From Pogonophryne albipinna (lineage: Eukaryota > Chordata > Actinopteri > Perciformes > Artedidraconidae), in the NCBI GenBank assembly GCA_028583405.1, contig CM053264.1, positions 8,560,530-8,624,529 on the forward strand: a DNA stretch of 64,000 bases, given 5' to 3'. The notes below the pieces were generated by a model that worked only from the letters and a program-made list of their open reading frames with translations, did not search any database and was not told the DNA's origin. Made by a program: the position numbers and the translations under genes. This document shows positions 12,301 through 22,900 of this stretch, piece after piece; positions within the stretch are counted from its first letter, which is position 1; each line of letters starts with the position of its first letter.

Positions 12301-12845
12301 ATTGCATGTTCCCTATCACCCACAGAGCTCAGGCCAGGTTGAGAGAATGAACTTGACGATAAAGGAGAAACTCACTAAAACAATGTTGACCACAGGACTA
12401 AAATGGGTAGACGCGCTGCCGCTAGTTCTGTGCTCCATCCGAAGCTCACCAAATGCAACGACAGGGCTTAGCACACACGAAGTATTGATGGGAAGGGTAA
12501 TGTTCACAGGATCTAGCCCCCCAGTAACACCCCACAAACTCACTCTTTTGTGGACAGATGATTACATGACTAACTATGTCAAATATCTAACTGACATGTT
12601 GAGAAAGTTTCACAGGCAGGTGGCTGACAGGCTCCCTCAGCCTGGAGAGGAGCCCACCCACCCTTTTAAGATTGGTGATGATGTATGAATCAAATCTCTT
12701 GAAAAATATGTTTTGTCTCCCAGGTGGAAAGGTCCTTTCCAGGTGTTAATAGTGACCAGAACAGCCCTGAGAGTACAAGGTAGAGCGGAGTGGATTCACG
12801 CTTCCAGATGTCGTCTCTCTCCTCTACCGGATGCTGGCGTGTGAA
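9394..12845 (+). pseudogene. ERV-A pol: reverse transcriptase, RNase H, integrase
   Basis: RT (9394-10437) shows FVQDLQAINAI, LSSAFFSIPL, LPQGFVESP and the YADD catalytic box near 10312. A frameshift around 10400-10420 moves the thumb/connection (TEVTYLGHIL) to the next frame (10418-11368). RNase H shows YTDWS, AELYALLRA and TDSRYAF, but an in-frame TAG at 11366-11368 splits it. Integrase (within 11420-12688) has an H/H...CMIC zinc site, the catalytic residues in QIDFSHM, NSDRGPAF and SGQVERMN (a DDE triad), and an in-frame TGA at 12686-12688. A GPF-type C-terminal domain continues past it to about 12843 and overlaps the env start. One frameshift and at least two stops make pol non-functional. 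Confidence 0.9.
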
Positions 12846-14250
12846 GGCAGTCATCATCATCGTCATTCTGGGTTTACTATACCTGGCCAAGGACGCCCTG
12901 CTAGATGAAGCTGTGAAAATCCCAACGACAGGTGGTGAGGGCTCTCGCCCCTCTGAGGGAGAAAATAAGGTGCTCTTATCTAAGAGCGCAGACGACTTGA
13001 CCACTCAGGGCCCAGACTCTGAGGGCAAAACAACACCAACGGGCAAATCAGTGCCTAGCGACAAGGACAGGTTGTATCCGATCACCACACAGACATTCAG
13101 TATGGTGCGAGAGACACAAAGAGAGAGAAAAGGAGGGAGAATAAGGAGGATTGTCTCCCTCCCTGATCATGAATCAAAGACTATTTCTTTTAACTGTCCA
13201 ACTTCCAATTCAGGTGTCACTGCATGCACATTTACTGGACCAGATAGCAAAACAGATTTTCTATCCACTCCACTTAAACAATCAGGAGGTGATGTAGATT
13301 CTTCAAAAAAGGCCTTAATCACTCCTTCTAAACGAACTAAAACTAATTCTGCAGTAAGTTTAATGTTAGACTACGCTCATGAACGCAATGTTAGCAACTG
13401 TTGGCTGTGCCAAAATATGCCAGAATCCATGCATTCTCCCATGTTTAGCCCAATTCCTTTCACGAAAGCTGACTACGGTCTAGTGAGCTGGAATGACATA
13501 GCATCCAGAATTAACGATGAGGCTGAGGATTGTTACACTCCTTCCTACCCCATAGACTCTGAGCAACCTTTACAGTACAAGGGCTTAGTCTCTCTCATTG
13601 TTGATACAGTAAATACAAATTACCTGCCTGACGGTTTCAAACGGTTGACGTTTTTAAAACTAATATATGTGAAGAAATACGTTAACCTAGCTTTTGAATA
13701 CAGATTCCAGTTAGCTCTAGCCCAGACTAATTGTTCGGCTAATTTTACAAGTCCAACATGTACAATGCAACCACACACACCATCTTTGTTGGTCGAAGCT
13801 TTGGTAACGGTTGTGCCCTGGTTTGGCTCCAGAACAGTGGACTACGTTGAGGTTAAAATACATGACTGTACGCAGCCAATACCCTTAGGCAAGCCTCCTA
13901 CACGTGATTGTTCAGTATATGTTCCCCCAATTGTGGTGCATGAATGGAAGAATGTGTCCATCTGTTTCCAGAATGAAGCAGGATCTCACACCTCTCCAGA
14001 TGTGGGACACAGCGACTGTAATACCATAGTGAGGGTAAAATTAGCCAGAATTCCCCTCCCACAGAGAGTTTACTTAGTTTGTGGGGACCGGGCCTATGGC
14101 TGTGTGCCCTATGACATTTTTTATGGCACCTGTTATCTAGCCTACCTAATCCCTTTAATCCGTAAAGTAGAGGCTAATGAGATTGCAGCGATACTTCCCT
14201 CTTTACACAGGAACAGCAGGTCCATTACACAAGGACAACAGATAGTGTAG
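12790..14250 (+). pseudogene. ERV-A env, surface subunit only (486 aa open frame)
   Basis: The frame overlaps the 3' end of pol by about 55 bases, as in retroviruses. A hydrophobic stretch at residues about 20-33 (VIIIVILGLLYLA) could be a signal or anchor. The body is cysteine-containing and has a CWLC motif (near residue 203), the disulphide-isomerase-type motif found in surface subunits of class I retroviruses. Several N-X-S/T sites follow. It ends at TAG 14248-14250 soon after an RNSRS-like basic stretch that could be a degraded cleavage region. I see no fusion peptide, heptad region or membrane anchor downstream, so the transmembrane subunit is missing. Identification as env rests on position and the CWLC motif. 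Confidence 0.75.
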
Positions 14251-14770
14251 TGGAAATTTCATATTTCACCTTATATGTCTTATGTTACCTTATATGCTAA
14301 ACCAAATGCTTCTCATAACATTGTCTAAAACACCTATATCATTTCCTGAGATGTGCTGTCTTCTTCTCATACTCTAATGTGGGTTTTTATTCCCAAGCGC
14401 TTCAAGGCCACACAGCTGATTTGGCAGACTATGTTGAGGCTACTCCTCTTTAACCAAAGTCTCCCTATTCTGAGACACTATCTACAGCTCAAGGACAGGT
14501 GTCTAATAACAATGAGACCGTGTGAAGACAGATTTCTGAACTTCCCGCCCTTCCTGTATATAAGCTTTGCTATTTTATTATATCTGCGCACACTCCTGCA
14601 GACTATTTTATACTCTGTGAGACCTGTGACTTTGTATTGCGTTTTATGTATTTGAAGCTTCAAATAAATTAACCAGAAAGACAACTCTGTCCGTTTCACC
14701 ATTTATTTGTTGATCACTCTGACTTGTGTATCTCCACCGTATTGACTGGGTCTAAGATTTCCATAACAAT

Positions 14771-14788
14771 TGGCGCTGCGAACAGGGT
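14771..14788 (+). promoter_or_regulatory. primer-binding site of ERV-B
   Basis: TGGCGCTGCGAACAGGG follows the LTR end ...CCATAACAAT. The TGGCG...GAACAGGG layout is close to lysine-tRNA-type primer-binding sites, with substitutions. The exact tRNA is not determined. Confidence 0.7.
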
Positions 14789-15183
14789 CTCTGCAAGTTC
14801 GATTGGGGACACCTACGGACGCTGGTGGTCGCGCTCCAGGATCCTCGGATCCTCCTCTACCTCGACAGAAACCGTATGGGACGAGAGGACCAGCGCCGGG
14901 GGTGGAACCGATTGACTTCACGAGATCCAACGAACTCAAAAGGCTTTCAATACTCGGTGAGATGTACAGTGTCTAAATTGTTTAAAGTTAAATGTAATTA
15001 AACTCCATGACATCTATGAGAGGGACTGCTCGAAAGTAGGATATTTGGGATATCCGTCGTAGCCTGGGTTTACGATCCGTTTTTGTGTGATTTGTACGAG
15101 AACAAATATCACATCACCGACGGGTGACAACGAGTGTTTTGATAAACACGGAGTGTTTTAGGTAACACTTTAAAGACTTTGTT

Positions 15184-16065
15184 ATGGGAGCAAAGCAGAG
15201 TAGGGGGCTTGTATACTCCTCCTGAGGGTCCGATTGTGGATGTCATGCGAGCAAAACACGGTGAAAACAGTCTGTCTAAATTAAATATCTGGACGGAAAT
15301 GTTCGGATTTCCAAAGGGAGGTTCTTTGAGTAAATTAAAAATCGAAAACCTAAGGGATAAAATTACAAGAGGGTGAAGATGGAATGAAAAAGAAGAGTAA
15401 AATAAAAGACTTATAAAAAGCTGGACACTCACAGAAAGTGTTTATAATAGCCTACTGGGAGGATGAAGCAGAATGCCGTGAAAGAAGGCAGTTGGCCTCG
15501 GGGCATTAAAGAAAATATTAAGGTTGAAGATGAATGTGAATAAAAGAAGGGAAATAAATTATTTCCAAAACCATGTAAAACCCAGACATCTCTGTGTCCT
15601 TCCATTGCAGGCCTGAATGACCTCTCCTCGACTGGGTATCCTTTCCCTCCCCCGGGGTACAACCCTGGCAATCCGGCTGGCCCACCTCAACCACCTCCAC
15701 CGCCACTACAAGCCCCAGCCATGCAGTCAACAGACTCCCCGTCAACTCCAAGTTCGTCCACCCCCATCAGCCCCAAGTAGATGGGGACAACAGCGGGATA
15801 AACAAACCTGATGCCCTAAGCAGGTGTTTGGGGGGGGACACCTCAGTAATGCCTTTCTCAACGGACTCACAGACACAGCGCAAGCTACGCAGAATGCTGG
15901 CCGCTCACAATACCGAGGGAGAGGCAGAGGAGGTTTTCCGAGGCAGAGGACGAGAAGCAAGACCTTCATTTGACGAAAGATGTTTCAAGTGTGGCAGTGT
16001 TGAACATTGGATTCTGGGACTGCTCACAGCACACTGGAAGTTGCAGATTATTATCATCTGATATT
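15184..16065 (+). pseudogene. ERV-B gag remnant
   Basis: An ATG at 15184 opens MGAKQSRG, a myristoylation-type matrix start, but the frame closes almost at once. The continuation (GLYTPPEGPIVDVMRAKHGE..., to 15376) is in another frame. About 450 bp of unreadable sequence follow, then a P-rich and an RG-rich stretch. A zinc knuckle beginning CFKCGSVEHW at about 15984 has its last cysteine in a shifted frame. The pieces and their order fit retroviral Gag, but it is too damaged to make protein. Confidence 0.7.
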
Positions 16066-16259
16066 TGGGAAGTGTGTTACATTTGAAATGGCAGAAAGTC
16101 TTGTTGCAACTTCCAGATATTAAAAGAGGCCCCTTGAGTTTCTCTGGAAATTATCAATAGTAGCAGTTAAGTGAATACTGTTTAAACAATACCTGTGTTT
16201 GTGTTTTGTATTGGTTTCTTTGTTTTATCCTTTCATAAATGTGAGGACTAAAACTTGCT

Positions 16260-16915
16260 CAAACATTCTGGGGTGCTTGGAGTGAACAGGTTTTATTGCT
16301 CTGTGGGGGAGGTATAGATGGCAGGGTGAGAGTTGGATGAGAGTTCCTTCTGCTTAAGATCTCCAGTATGTCATGTTTCAGGGAAGTCAACATATCTTGA
16401 ATAGTATATGTGTGTGTTTGATTACTTTGTATTCATATGAGAGTATTAATATGTATTATCTTTGTGAACAAAGGGATACAGCTCAGGCCTCTGGAATGTG
16501 CAGGAAAGTGTGTGTGTGAAAGTCTATGCAGGAAAGTGAGATAACGGACGCCAGATACATTTTATTACCATCTCAGAGACACTTGTTTATTATCCTGGCT
16601 GGCTCGCGCTGATTCGCTAAGAAAAGTCATCTTTTACATCTTCCAATGAGATAGACTGACTCGGCTCCTCCGGTGATTTTTGGGTATAAAAGTTGGGTTT
16701 GAATTTCTTTCTCTTTTTCCTCCTGCCGTCAAGATGAAAGGTTCTCCCGGCATTTGGACCAGAGCAGGGGGTGGGCCTACCCCTTTGGAGAAGTGTATTT
16801 GTATTCTTACCGTTTATCATTAAAGCAGATTCTTGTTTAACCCCTATCCTGGTTGTTTTGGGTTTCCCTTCTTTTAAAGCAAACTCATATATGATCGGCG
16901 CGGAGCAGAGATATC
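16260..16915 (+). mobile_element. LTR of a third ERV family (LTR-C) inside ERV-B
   Basis: This segment is clearly homologous, in opposite orientation, to the LTR at 23628-24453. They share long runs such as the AGAGTTGGATGAGAGTTCC and TCAACATATCTTGAATAGTA regions, the CGGACGCCAGATACA block and a TATAAAAGTTG promoter box at about 16685-16695. The far 5' end and the part after the TATA/poly(A) region differ between the two copies, so they are different subfamilies. No clear target duplication was identified. The boundaries are approximate. Confidence 0.75.
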
Positions 16916-17052
16916 TGCCACAACAAAGTGGAGGCAGAGGGGGACAGCAAGGACGGGGTCAATCACAATCAGACTGACCTACACCAGATGGGGAGGAAGG
17001 GGCCCGATCGAGCGAGACGGAAATTCAGCCAGCAGCATCTGAACAGGGAAGT

Positions 17053-17053
<1 letters not shown>

Positions 17054-17104
<51 letters not shown>
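17054..17104. repeat. (CA)n microsatellite
   Basis: About 25 CA dinucleotides embedded in the ERV-B gag/pro region. Confidence 0.97.
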
Positions 17105-17105
<1 letters not shown>

Positions 17106-17145
17106 CATGCCATTGAGTAATTGGAAAATGTAGAAGACACATTCT

Positions 17146-17870
17146 GTGGTAAAAAGGGCAGATTTGCCTGATTGCAAATTTAGTGGTAGATTTATTCACT
17201 CAATAGGAGCGGCTAGGGTAACTGTAAAGGACAAGTTTTTGTATCACTTCAGAGTAAAGATAACGGTGATGACAGTCATCCATTTCCCACATCAGTCAAA
17301 AACAGTTTTCTTTTATCATCTGTTCTGCCCAATAAATTTACTGGGCAGAGATCTGATTCTCCGGTTCGGCTTAGACCTCATTTTTCCACAAATGAGGGTC
17401 TTAAAGTCCGACAGCCATCTCCTACGATTATTCAAAAACTGGCATTTAATGATAAAGAACTGGTGAATGTGTATCAATGACTGCTGACATATCCTGATTC
17501 TCAGGCGTTGTTGCGTTTGACTGATCAACGTGTTTTTCCACCTGCTGTGTTCATGGAGGCTTCTCATTTGCATTGTACTGCTAACGTTGTTGATGATCCG
17601 TGTAAATGCTATGAGGAGAGTTTTCTGTTAGAATGTGTGAATGATGAGCTCATGCTTAAAACTATGTATTGGAGTTTGCTGCGCAGAGCTGGTTCCTGAT
17701 ACACTCACACCCACACAACACAAACTGTGTCAAATCCCAGGGGCGGTCCACACATTTCACTAGCCAGGGGCCCCACTGATAGATAGAGGGATTTGGGTCC
17801 AATCGTTAAAGATTGGGAGTCAGTCACTGATTGGGCACCTACACACACAGAATATGTCATGTACTCTATG
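17146..17870 (+). pseudogene. ERV-B protease tail and pre-RT pol segment
   Basis: The frame at 17146-17466 ends with CPINLLGRDLILRFGLDLIF, the C-terminal helix signature of a retropepsin. The active-site DTG/DSG is not visible upstream and has probably been lost. After a stop near 17478, a second frame (17508-17699) and scattered fragments to about 17870 resemble the spacer between protease and RT in fish ERVs. No RT motif remains because the antisense LINE begins here. Confidence 0.6.
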
Positions 17871-19250
17871 TCACGTGACATGTATAAGATGAAAATAATT
17901 TAATAAAACCACAGCATTCGATCTCAGGCAGTAGCCACTTACAATTTTCCGTGAGATCAGGGAGCAGATATAAGATGGAAGTTTCCCTAACATGGCTTTG
18001 TATATAAAAATGTACCAGTGACTGAGCCTCCGTACAGTTAGTGAAAGCAAACCAGCCCTTGCATACAGGGTACAGTGATGGGTTAATGCTTTACAGTTTG
18101 TCACAAATCTTAGTGCGCTGTGATACGCAGCATCTAACTTGACCAGGCAATTGGCAGGTGCATTCATATACATCAAATCACCATAGTCCAGCACAGGTCA
18201 AAAGGTCACAGTGACTAGCCTTTTCCTGGCCTCAAGTGAGAAACAGGACTTGTTCCTGTAGAAGAAACCTAGCCTAACCCTCAGCTTTTTAAGCAGTGTC
18301 TTTTTAGCTTTAAAAAAGAGCATTACCTTAGTTTTCTCAACATTTAAAAGAAACTTTAGTTCAGAGAGCTGAGTCTGAATAATGTTAAAAACAGCCTGTA
18401 ATTTAACACCAGTCTCCTTAATGGAAGGACCTGCACAGTACATCACGGTATCATCCGCATAAAAATGTAAAGTAGCTTCATCCACATGTTCACCTAAACT
18501 GTTGATGTAGATGGAGAATAAAAGTGGACCTAAAACAGAACCTTGGGGAACACCATTTGAAATGTTCAACCACTCAGAAGACAGCCCATCAAAATGAACA
18601 CATTGGGACCTTTCAGAGAGGTAGTTTACAAACCACCCCACTGCATGGCTGGACATGCCAATACTGGCCAGCCTCTGCTTTAAAATGTGATGATTGACGG
18701 TGTCAAACGCTTTGGAAAGGTCAATAAATAGAGCTGCACAACTCTGCTTATTATCTAAAATACTCGCCACATCATTCACCACTTTCATTGTGGCAGTGAT
18801 GGTGCTATGTTGCTTTCTGAAGCCTGACTGATGTTTAGACAGGATGTCATTTGTACATAAAAACACCTTTACCTGTTCACTCACTAAGCGTTCAAGAACC
18901 TTAGCCAGAACTGACAACTTAGAGATTGGCCTATAGTTATTTAATAAGGTGGCCTCCCCTCCTTTTAGCAAAGGCAGGACATACGCTGACTTCCACAATT
19001 TTGGAATTGTGTTAGTGCTGAGGGAGAGGTTAAAAAGAGTAGTGAGAGGTGGAGCAATAAAATCTGCAGCTATCTTTAAAAAGAAAGGTTCTACGTTGTC
19101 CGGGCCAGCCGGTTTCTTAGGATCTAACTTGGTTAAAGCTTCACGAACAACATCAACAGACGCTCTCCTCCTTCTGCAAACCGTGAGTTTCTGCTTCATA
19201 TCACACGTTCCTCTTCAGAGAACTAAAGAAAAGTCATTTGCAATGTAAAT
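17871..19250 (-). pseudogene. antisense LINE fragment: reverse transcriptase (Jockey/CR1-like)
   Basis: The minus-strand frame 19199-18198 carries RT motifs in order: NNYRPISKLSVLAKVLERL, SGFRKQHSTI, FIDLSKAFDTVNH, NGVPQGSVLGPLLFSIYI and the YADDTVMY catalytic box (about 18455). A frameshift at about 18196 leads to the C-terminal part (DYGDLMYMNAP... to 17871). There is no endonuclease domain, so the copy is 5'-truncated, and its 3' end is also lost against ERV-B. The family is distinct from the L2-like element at 1-3797. Confidence 0.85.
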
Positions 19251-19987
19251 GTAAACGCGTTTTACATGATTGTATTGTATGAATGTATCATTTAAGTTGA
19301 ATTTAAACAGTTTAAAAGAGAATGCATGAGCCAATTCATTCAAAAAGATTGAAAACGTGAAGATTGTACAACAAAATATCTCTTAAAGTCAAAGGAAATC
19401 ACTGAAACTGAGGTAAAAAGTAGATTTCTTTATAAAGCAGTGTTTATTAATGGGAAGATTTGTGGGTTTTTTTTATTATAGAGGGCACTGTGGATTTAAG
19501 TGACATATTTCAACTCAGGTTGTTTGATAGCTGGTTTAATATTAAATATTTACTTTTTAATGTGAGGTTTTAATTAACAGCATGACAGTATTATTGTACA
19601 CAGATGCATGTTGGATATACCATTCATTTTGTATGCACATACTTTAGTTAATTTTCTAATATATATATATTTATGTACAGGTTGTTGTAATTAACACCGC
19701 TATAGACTATTAGTAAAATACTTACAGCAGCTCTTAAATCAGTGCTGAGTCTTCCTCTGTAGTTTCCCTCAGTGCAAGTCCTCCTAGCTTCTCATTGGCT
19801 ACTTCAGTCACATGTTAGACAGGAACCCGGAAGTGTAGTGGTTCTGAAATGTAGGAGCGGCAGGATAAAGTTATTTACCTCCTTCATTCTGCAAAGTATA
19901 CTCATTAAAGCGATCCAGTCACCACCAACAGAGCTTCCCTTGGCCCCATACTTCACTTTAAAGAGTTCCGTGTCTGCAGGCGCGGTA
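19251..19987 (+). other. upstream region of kynu
   Basis: An AT-rich stretch with no coding potential runs to about 19700, followed by a less AT-rich segment up to the kynu start. It presumably holds the promoter and 5' UTR. I see no clear TATA box or CpG island. Confidence 0.4.
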
Positions 19988-22900
19988 ATGGACCAGTTTG
20001 TGGGTTTAACCCCGAGGGAAACTGTGGAGAAAGTGTCCTCCTCTCTGGGCTGCAGCCCCACCTCTGCAGAGGTAGCTGCTCACCTGGACAAACGGGACCC
20101 TCTGAGAGCCCTGAGGGGGGAGTTCCTGTTGCCCACCGTGGCTGACCTGCCCCCCTGTGAGTAAACACATGTTTTTATTTGATTTCACTTTTATTTTTAG
20201 TTTAACAGCAACAGGGTAAGATTGAAAAACAGGACAGCACAGATTCACACAGATTAATACAATTAAGGATAATATACAAATAAATAATAAATGATAAATA
20301 ACTATAAAATAAGAAATTAATTAAAATGAACAGATAAACATATTTGGTCATGTGTACATATACTTCTTGTGTTTGTATACATATTTGATTCAACATTGCA
20401 TCAGAAATACTTACATTATCCTGGAGGAAACAGGTTGACAGTTGTTCCATTTTAGTATTCAATAAATGTAAGTAAAAGTAAAAATGTGCACTAAAAAAAG
20501 TAAAATATATATATAAGAATATTGACTAAGACTTGTTTTTAAAACTAATTTAATATTTATTGTATTTCAGAAATGAAAAGCAGAAGAGTTGTACAGTTTT
20601 TAAAGTCTGAGAATCATTTGTAAGACTTCCTGTTCTCTATATGTTTTCTCAGCTGACCTCTCTAAGGTAAAAGGCAGCCAGGAGTGTATCTACATGGTGG
20701 GAAACTCGTTGGGTCTTCAGCCCAAAAAGGCCAGGAAGTATCTGGAAGAGGAACTGGAGAACTGGGCCAAAATGTGAGTCGACTCTCATTTATCAAAAAT
20801 AATTTTAATAAGATATATTTTGATGTGAAATTGCATTCAAACATCTCTTTTAATAGGGGGGTCCACGGCCACGTTTTAGGCCCCCGCCCCTGGTCCTGGG
20901 CTGAAAACACCATAGAGGAACTCATGGCTAATGTTGTTGGTGAGAACATAACTGTAATTGTTGCAAATTGAAGCCTGGCCATTCTGCAGCACTGTTATTA
21001 TATTACATGAGATACTTACTGGTTTTGAATAAGAGCTTCAGGTCACTGCACTGTTTGCAGAGTGCAAAGTTCACATGTCTTCAAAACAGTGAGTGAACAT
21101 TCTCTGTATGTTGCTACGAGTTCATATTGAAATGTCTGTCACGTGTCGCTAGTATAGTGTACCCTCACTTGATTTTTATGAAATCGTGGGCTCACATAGG
21201 ATTTCCAGATTAGTATCATTTCTTTATCCAAACTTATCATACATATCTTAGCAAACAAATAACAAATACAGTCCCTTCTGTGTTTCTTCAGGAGCTAAAA
21301 CAGAGGAGGTGGCTCTGATGAACGGCCTGACAGTTAATCTACATCTTCTACTGGTAACATACACTCATTCTCCATAAGACCTTTTTGCATTACATATGCA
21401 TAAACACCTGTCCAAAGATTGTCAGAAGTTGTTTAAATGAAGGCAGGTCAACCAGTTGAGTCTGTGTCCGATATGTGATATCCATGAATCCACTTCAACA
21501 CCAATACTGTCATTATTCTGCAGCTTTCTTTCTACAAACCGACAGCGACTCGGCATAAAATCCTCCTGGAGGACAAAGCCTTTCCTTCAGACCACGTGAG
21601 TAAACCTGCAGAGGTCAAAGTCCCACAGTGTGACACTAAAACTCCACTTTTCTATAAAAGACTTCCTCTGCTGCTGCACTTTAAATCCAGAGCAAAGGAT
21701 AAAGCTTTAAAGCCAGTCCATGTACATGCACAACATCCTATATAACACACTAAAGGAAAGGGGAAACCCCCCAAAAGGAGAATAGGGGCCCTTAACATCC
21801 ATTAAAATCTGAATCAGCAGTCTTTTCCCTCAATACAGCTTGAATGAATGGAGTCACTGCTACAGAACACATCTCTTAATTAATGATTGTCACCCAAACC
21901 AAGTGTAACCCTAACTCTCTCCCCCCCCCCCCCCCGTCCTCAGTACGCAGTGGAGTCTCAGATCAGACTGCGAGGGTTCGACCCTCAGAAGAGCATGCTG
22001 CTGATTTCACCCAGGCCGGTACTGGAGCATCAAACTTCACACATTATTATTATTTACAGACTTTGTTCATTCTGTCATTTTCCTGCACACAAACTCAAAT
22101 CTACTTCCTGCTCTACAGGGGGAGGAGACCCTGAGGACGGAGGACATCGTGCGGCGGATCGAGGAGGAGGGAGACTCCATCGCCGTGGTGATGTTCAGCG
22201 GAATCCAGTATTACACCGGACAGCTGTTCAACATGGCCGCCATCACTGAGGCCGGACACAGGAAGGTATGAATCTGTACTGAACTTATATGTTCATCAGT
22301 TGTGGAATACATACTTAAGTATCATTTTTCAGGGACTTGTGCCTAAGTATTTCCATTGTATGCATCTTTTTCTACATCTGCTTCACTACATTGGGGGAAC
22401 ATTTGTTTTTTTAGTCCTCTGGATTTATTAAAAAAAATGTTTAGCCTTGCATTTAGTGACTAGTTCCTTTCCTTCTAGATTTATATAGAAAAGAAAACAC
22501 TGCATGATATAAAATAGTTAAAATCAAATGTTCTCTGTTTCAGGGCTGTTTTGTAGGTTTTGACTGCGCTCACGCTGCAGGAAACGTCGAGCTGAAGCTC
22601 CACGACTGGGGGGTCGACTTCGCCTGCTGGTGCTCCTACAAGGTCAGCTGACTGGGTGTCCACTGATTTAAATGAGAGTACAGATACATGAGGATACTAA
22701 AGTAATGACCGTCTGCTCACAGTATATAAACTCAGGTGCTGGCGGGATAGCCGGGGCGTTTATCCACGAGAAACACAACGACACTGTCAAGCCTGCGTGA
22801 GTCCTGACACCTCCGACGCTGTGATTTCAATCATTCTTTGTTAAATTGCATATCAAGCAACTTCAAGGAGAAACATAACATTATAAAAAAGACTACAAAT

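Larger units (their letters stand above)
5196..14250 (+). mobile_element. ERV-A: class I-like endogenous retrovirus, gag-pro-pol-partial env
   Basis: An old provirus in the order LTR remnant, primer-binding site, 1.2-kb leader, gag, pro, pol and env. The LTR start near 5196 is uncertain. An AATAAA at 5389-5394 and the downstream boundary at ...CATCACA, just before the primer-binding site, support an LTR end at about 5478. No matching 3' LTR is seen: after the env stop at 14250 the sequence becomes an LTR of a different family with its own primer-binding site. Stops and frameshifts lie in gag/pro, pol and env, and the transmembrane part of env is absent, so the element is defective. The gag zinc knuckle, the YADD box and the CWLC motif in env point to a gamma/epsilon-like (class I) lineage. 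Confidence 0.85.
14265..17880 (+). mobile_element. ERV-B: second, truncated endogenous retrovirus (LTR-gag-pro-partial pol)
   Basis: An LTR (start uncertain, end about 14768) carries a TATATAAG box at about 14557-14564 and AATAAA at about 14663-14668. A primer-binding site follows directly. Downstream are a damaged gag start at 15184, an RG-rich region and zinc knuckle (about 15880-16060), protease C-terminal sequence (about 17146-17400) and a short pre-RT segment to about 17870, where an antisense LINE cuts the element off. A third LTR family (about 16260-16915) lies in its middle. ERV-B is a different family from ERV-A, judging by its LTR and primer-binding site. Confidence 0.75.

Noticed and set aside
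21883..22249. Alternative 83- and 120-codon frames around kynu exons 6 and 7
   Set aside because: They run through introns and are shadows of the kynu exons; the exon chain with GT-AG junctions explains the region.
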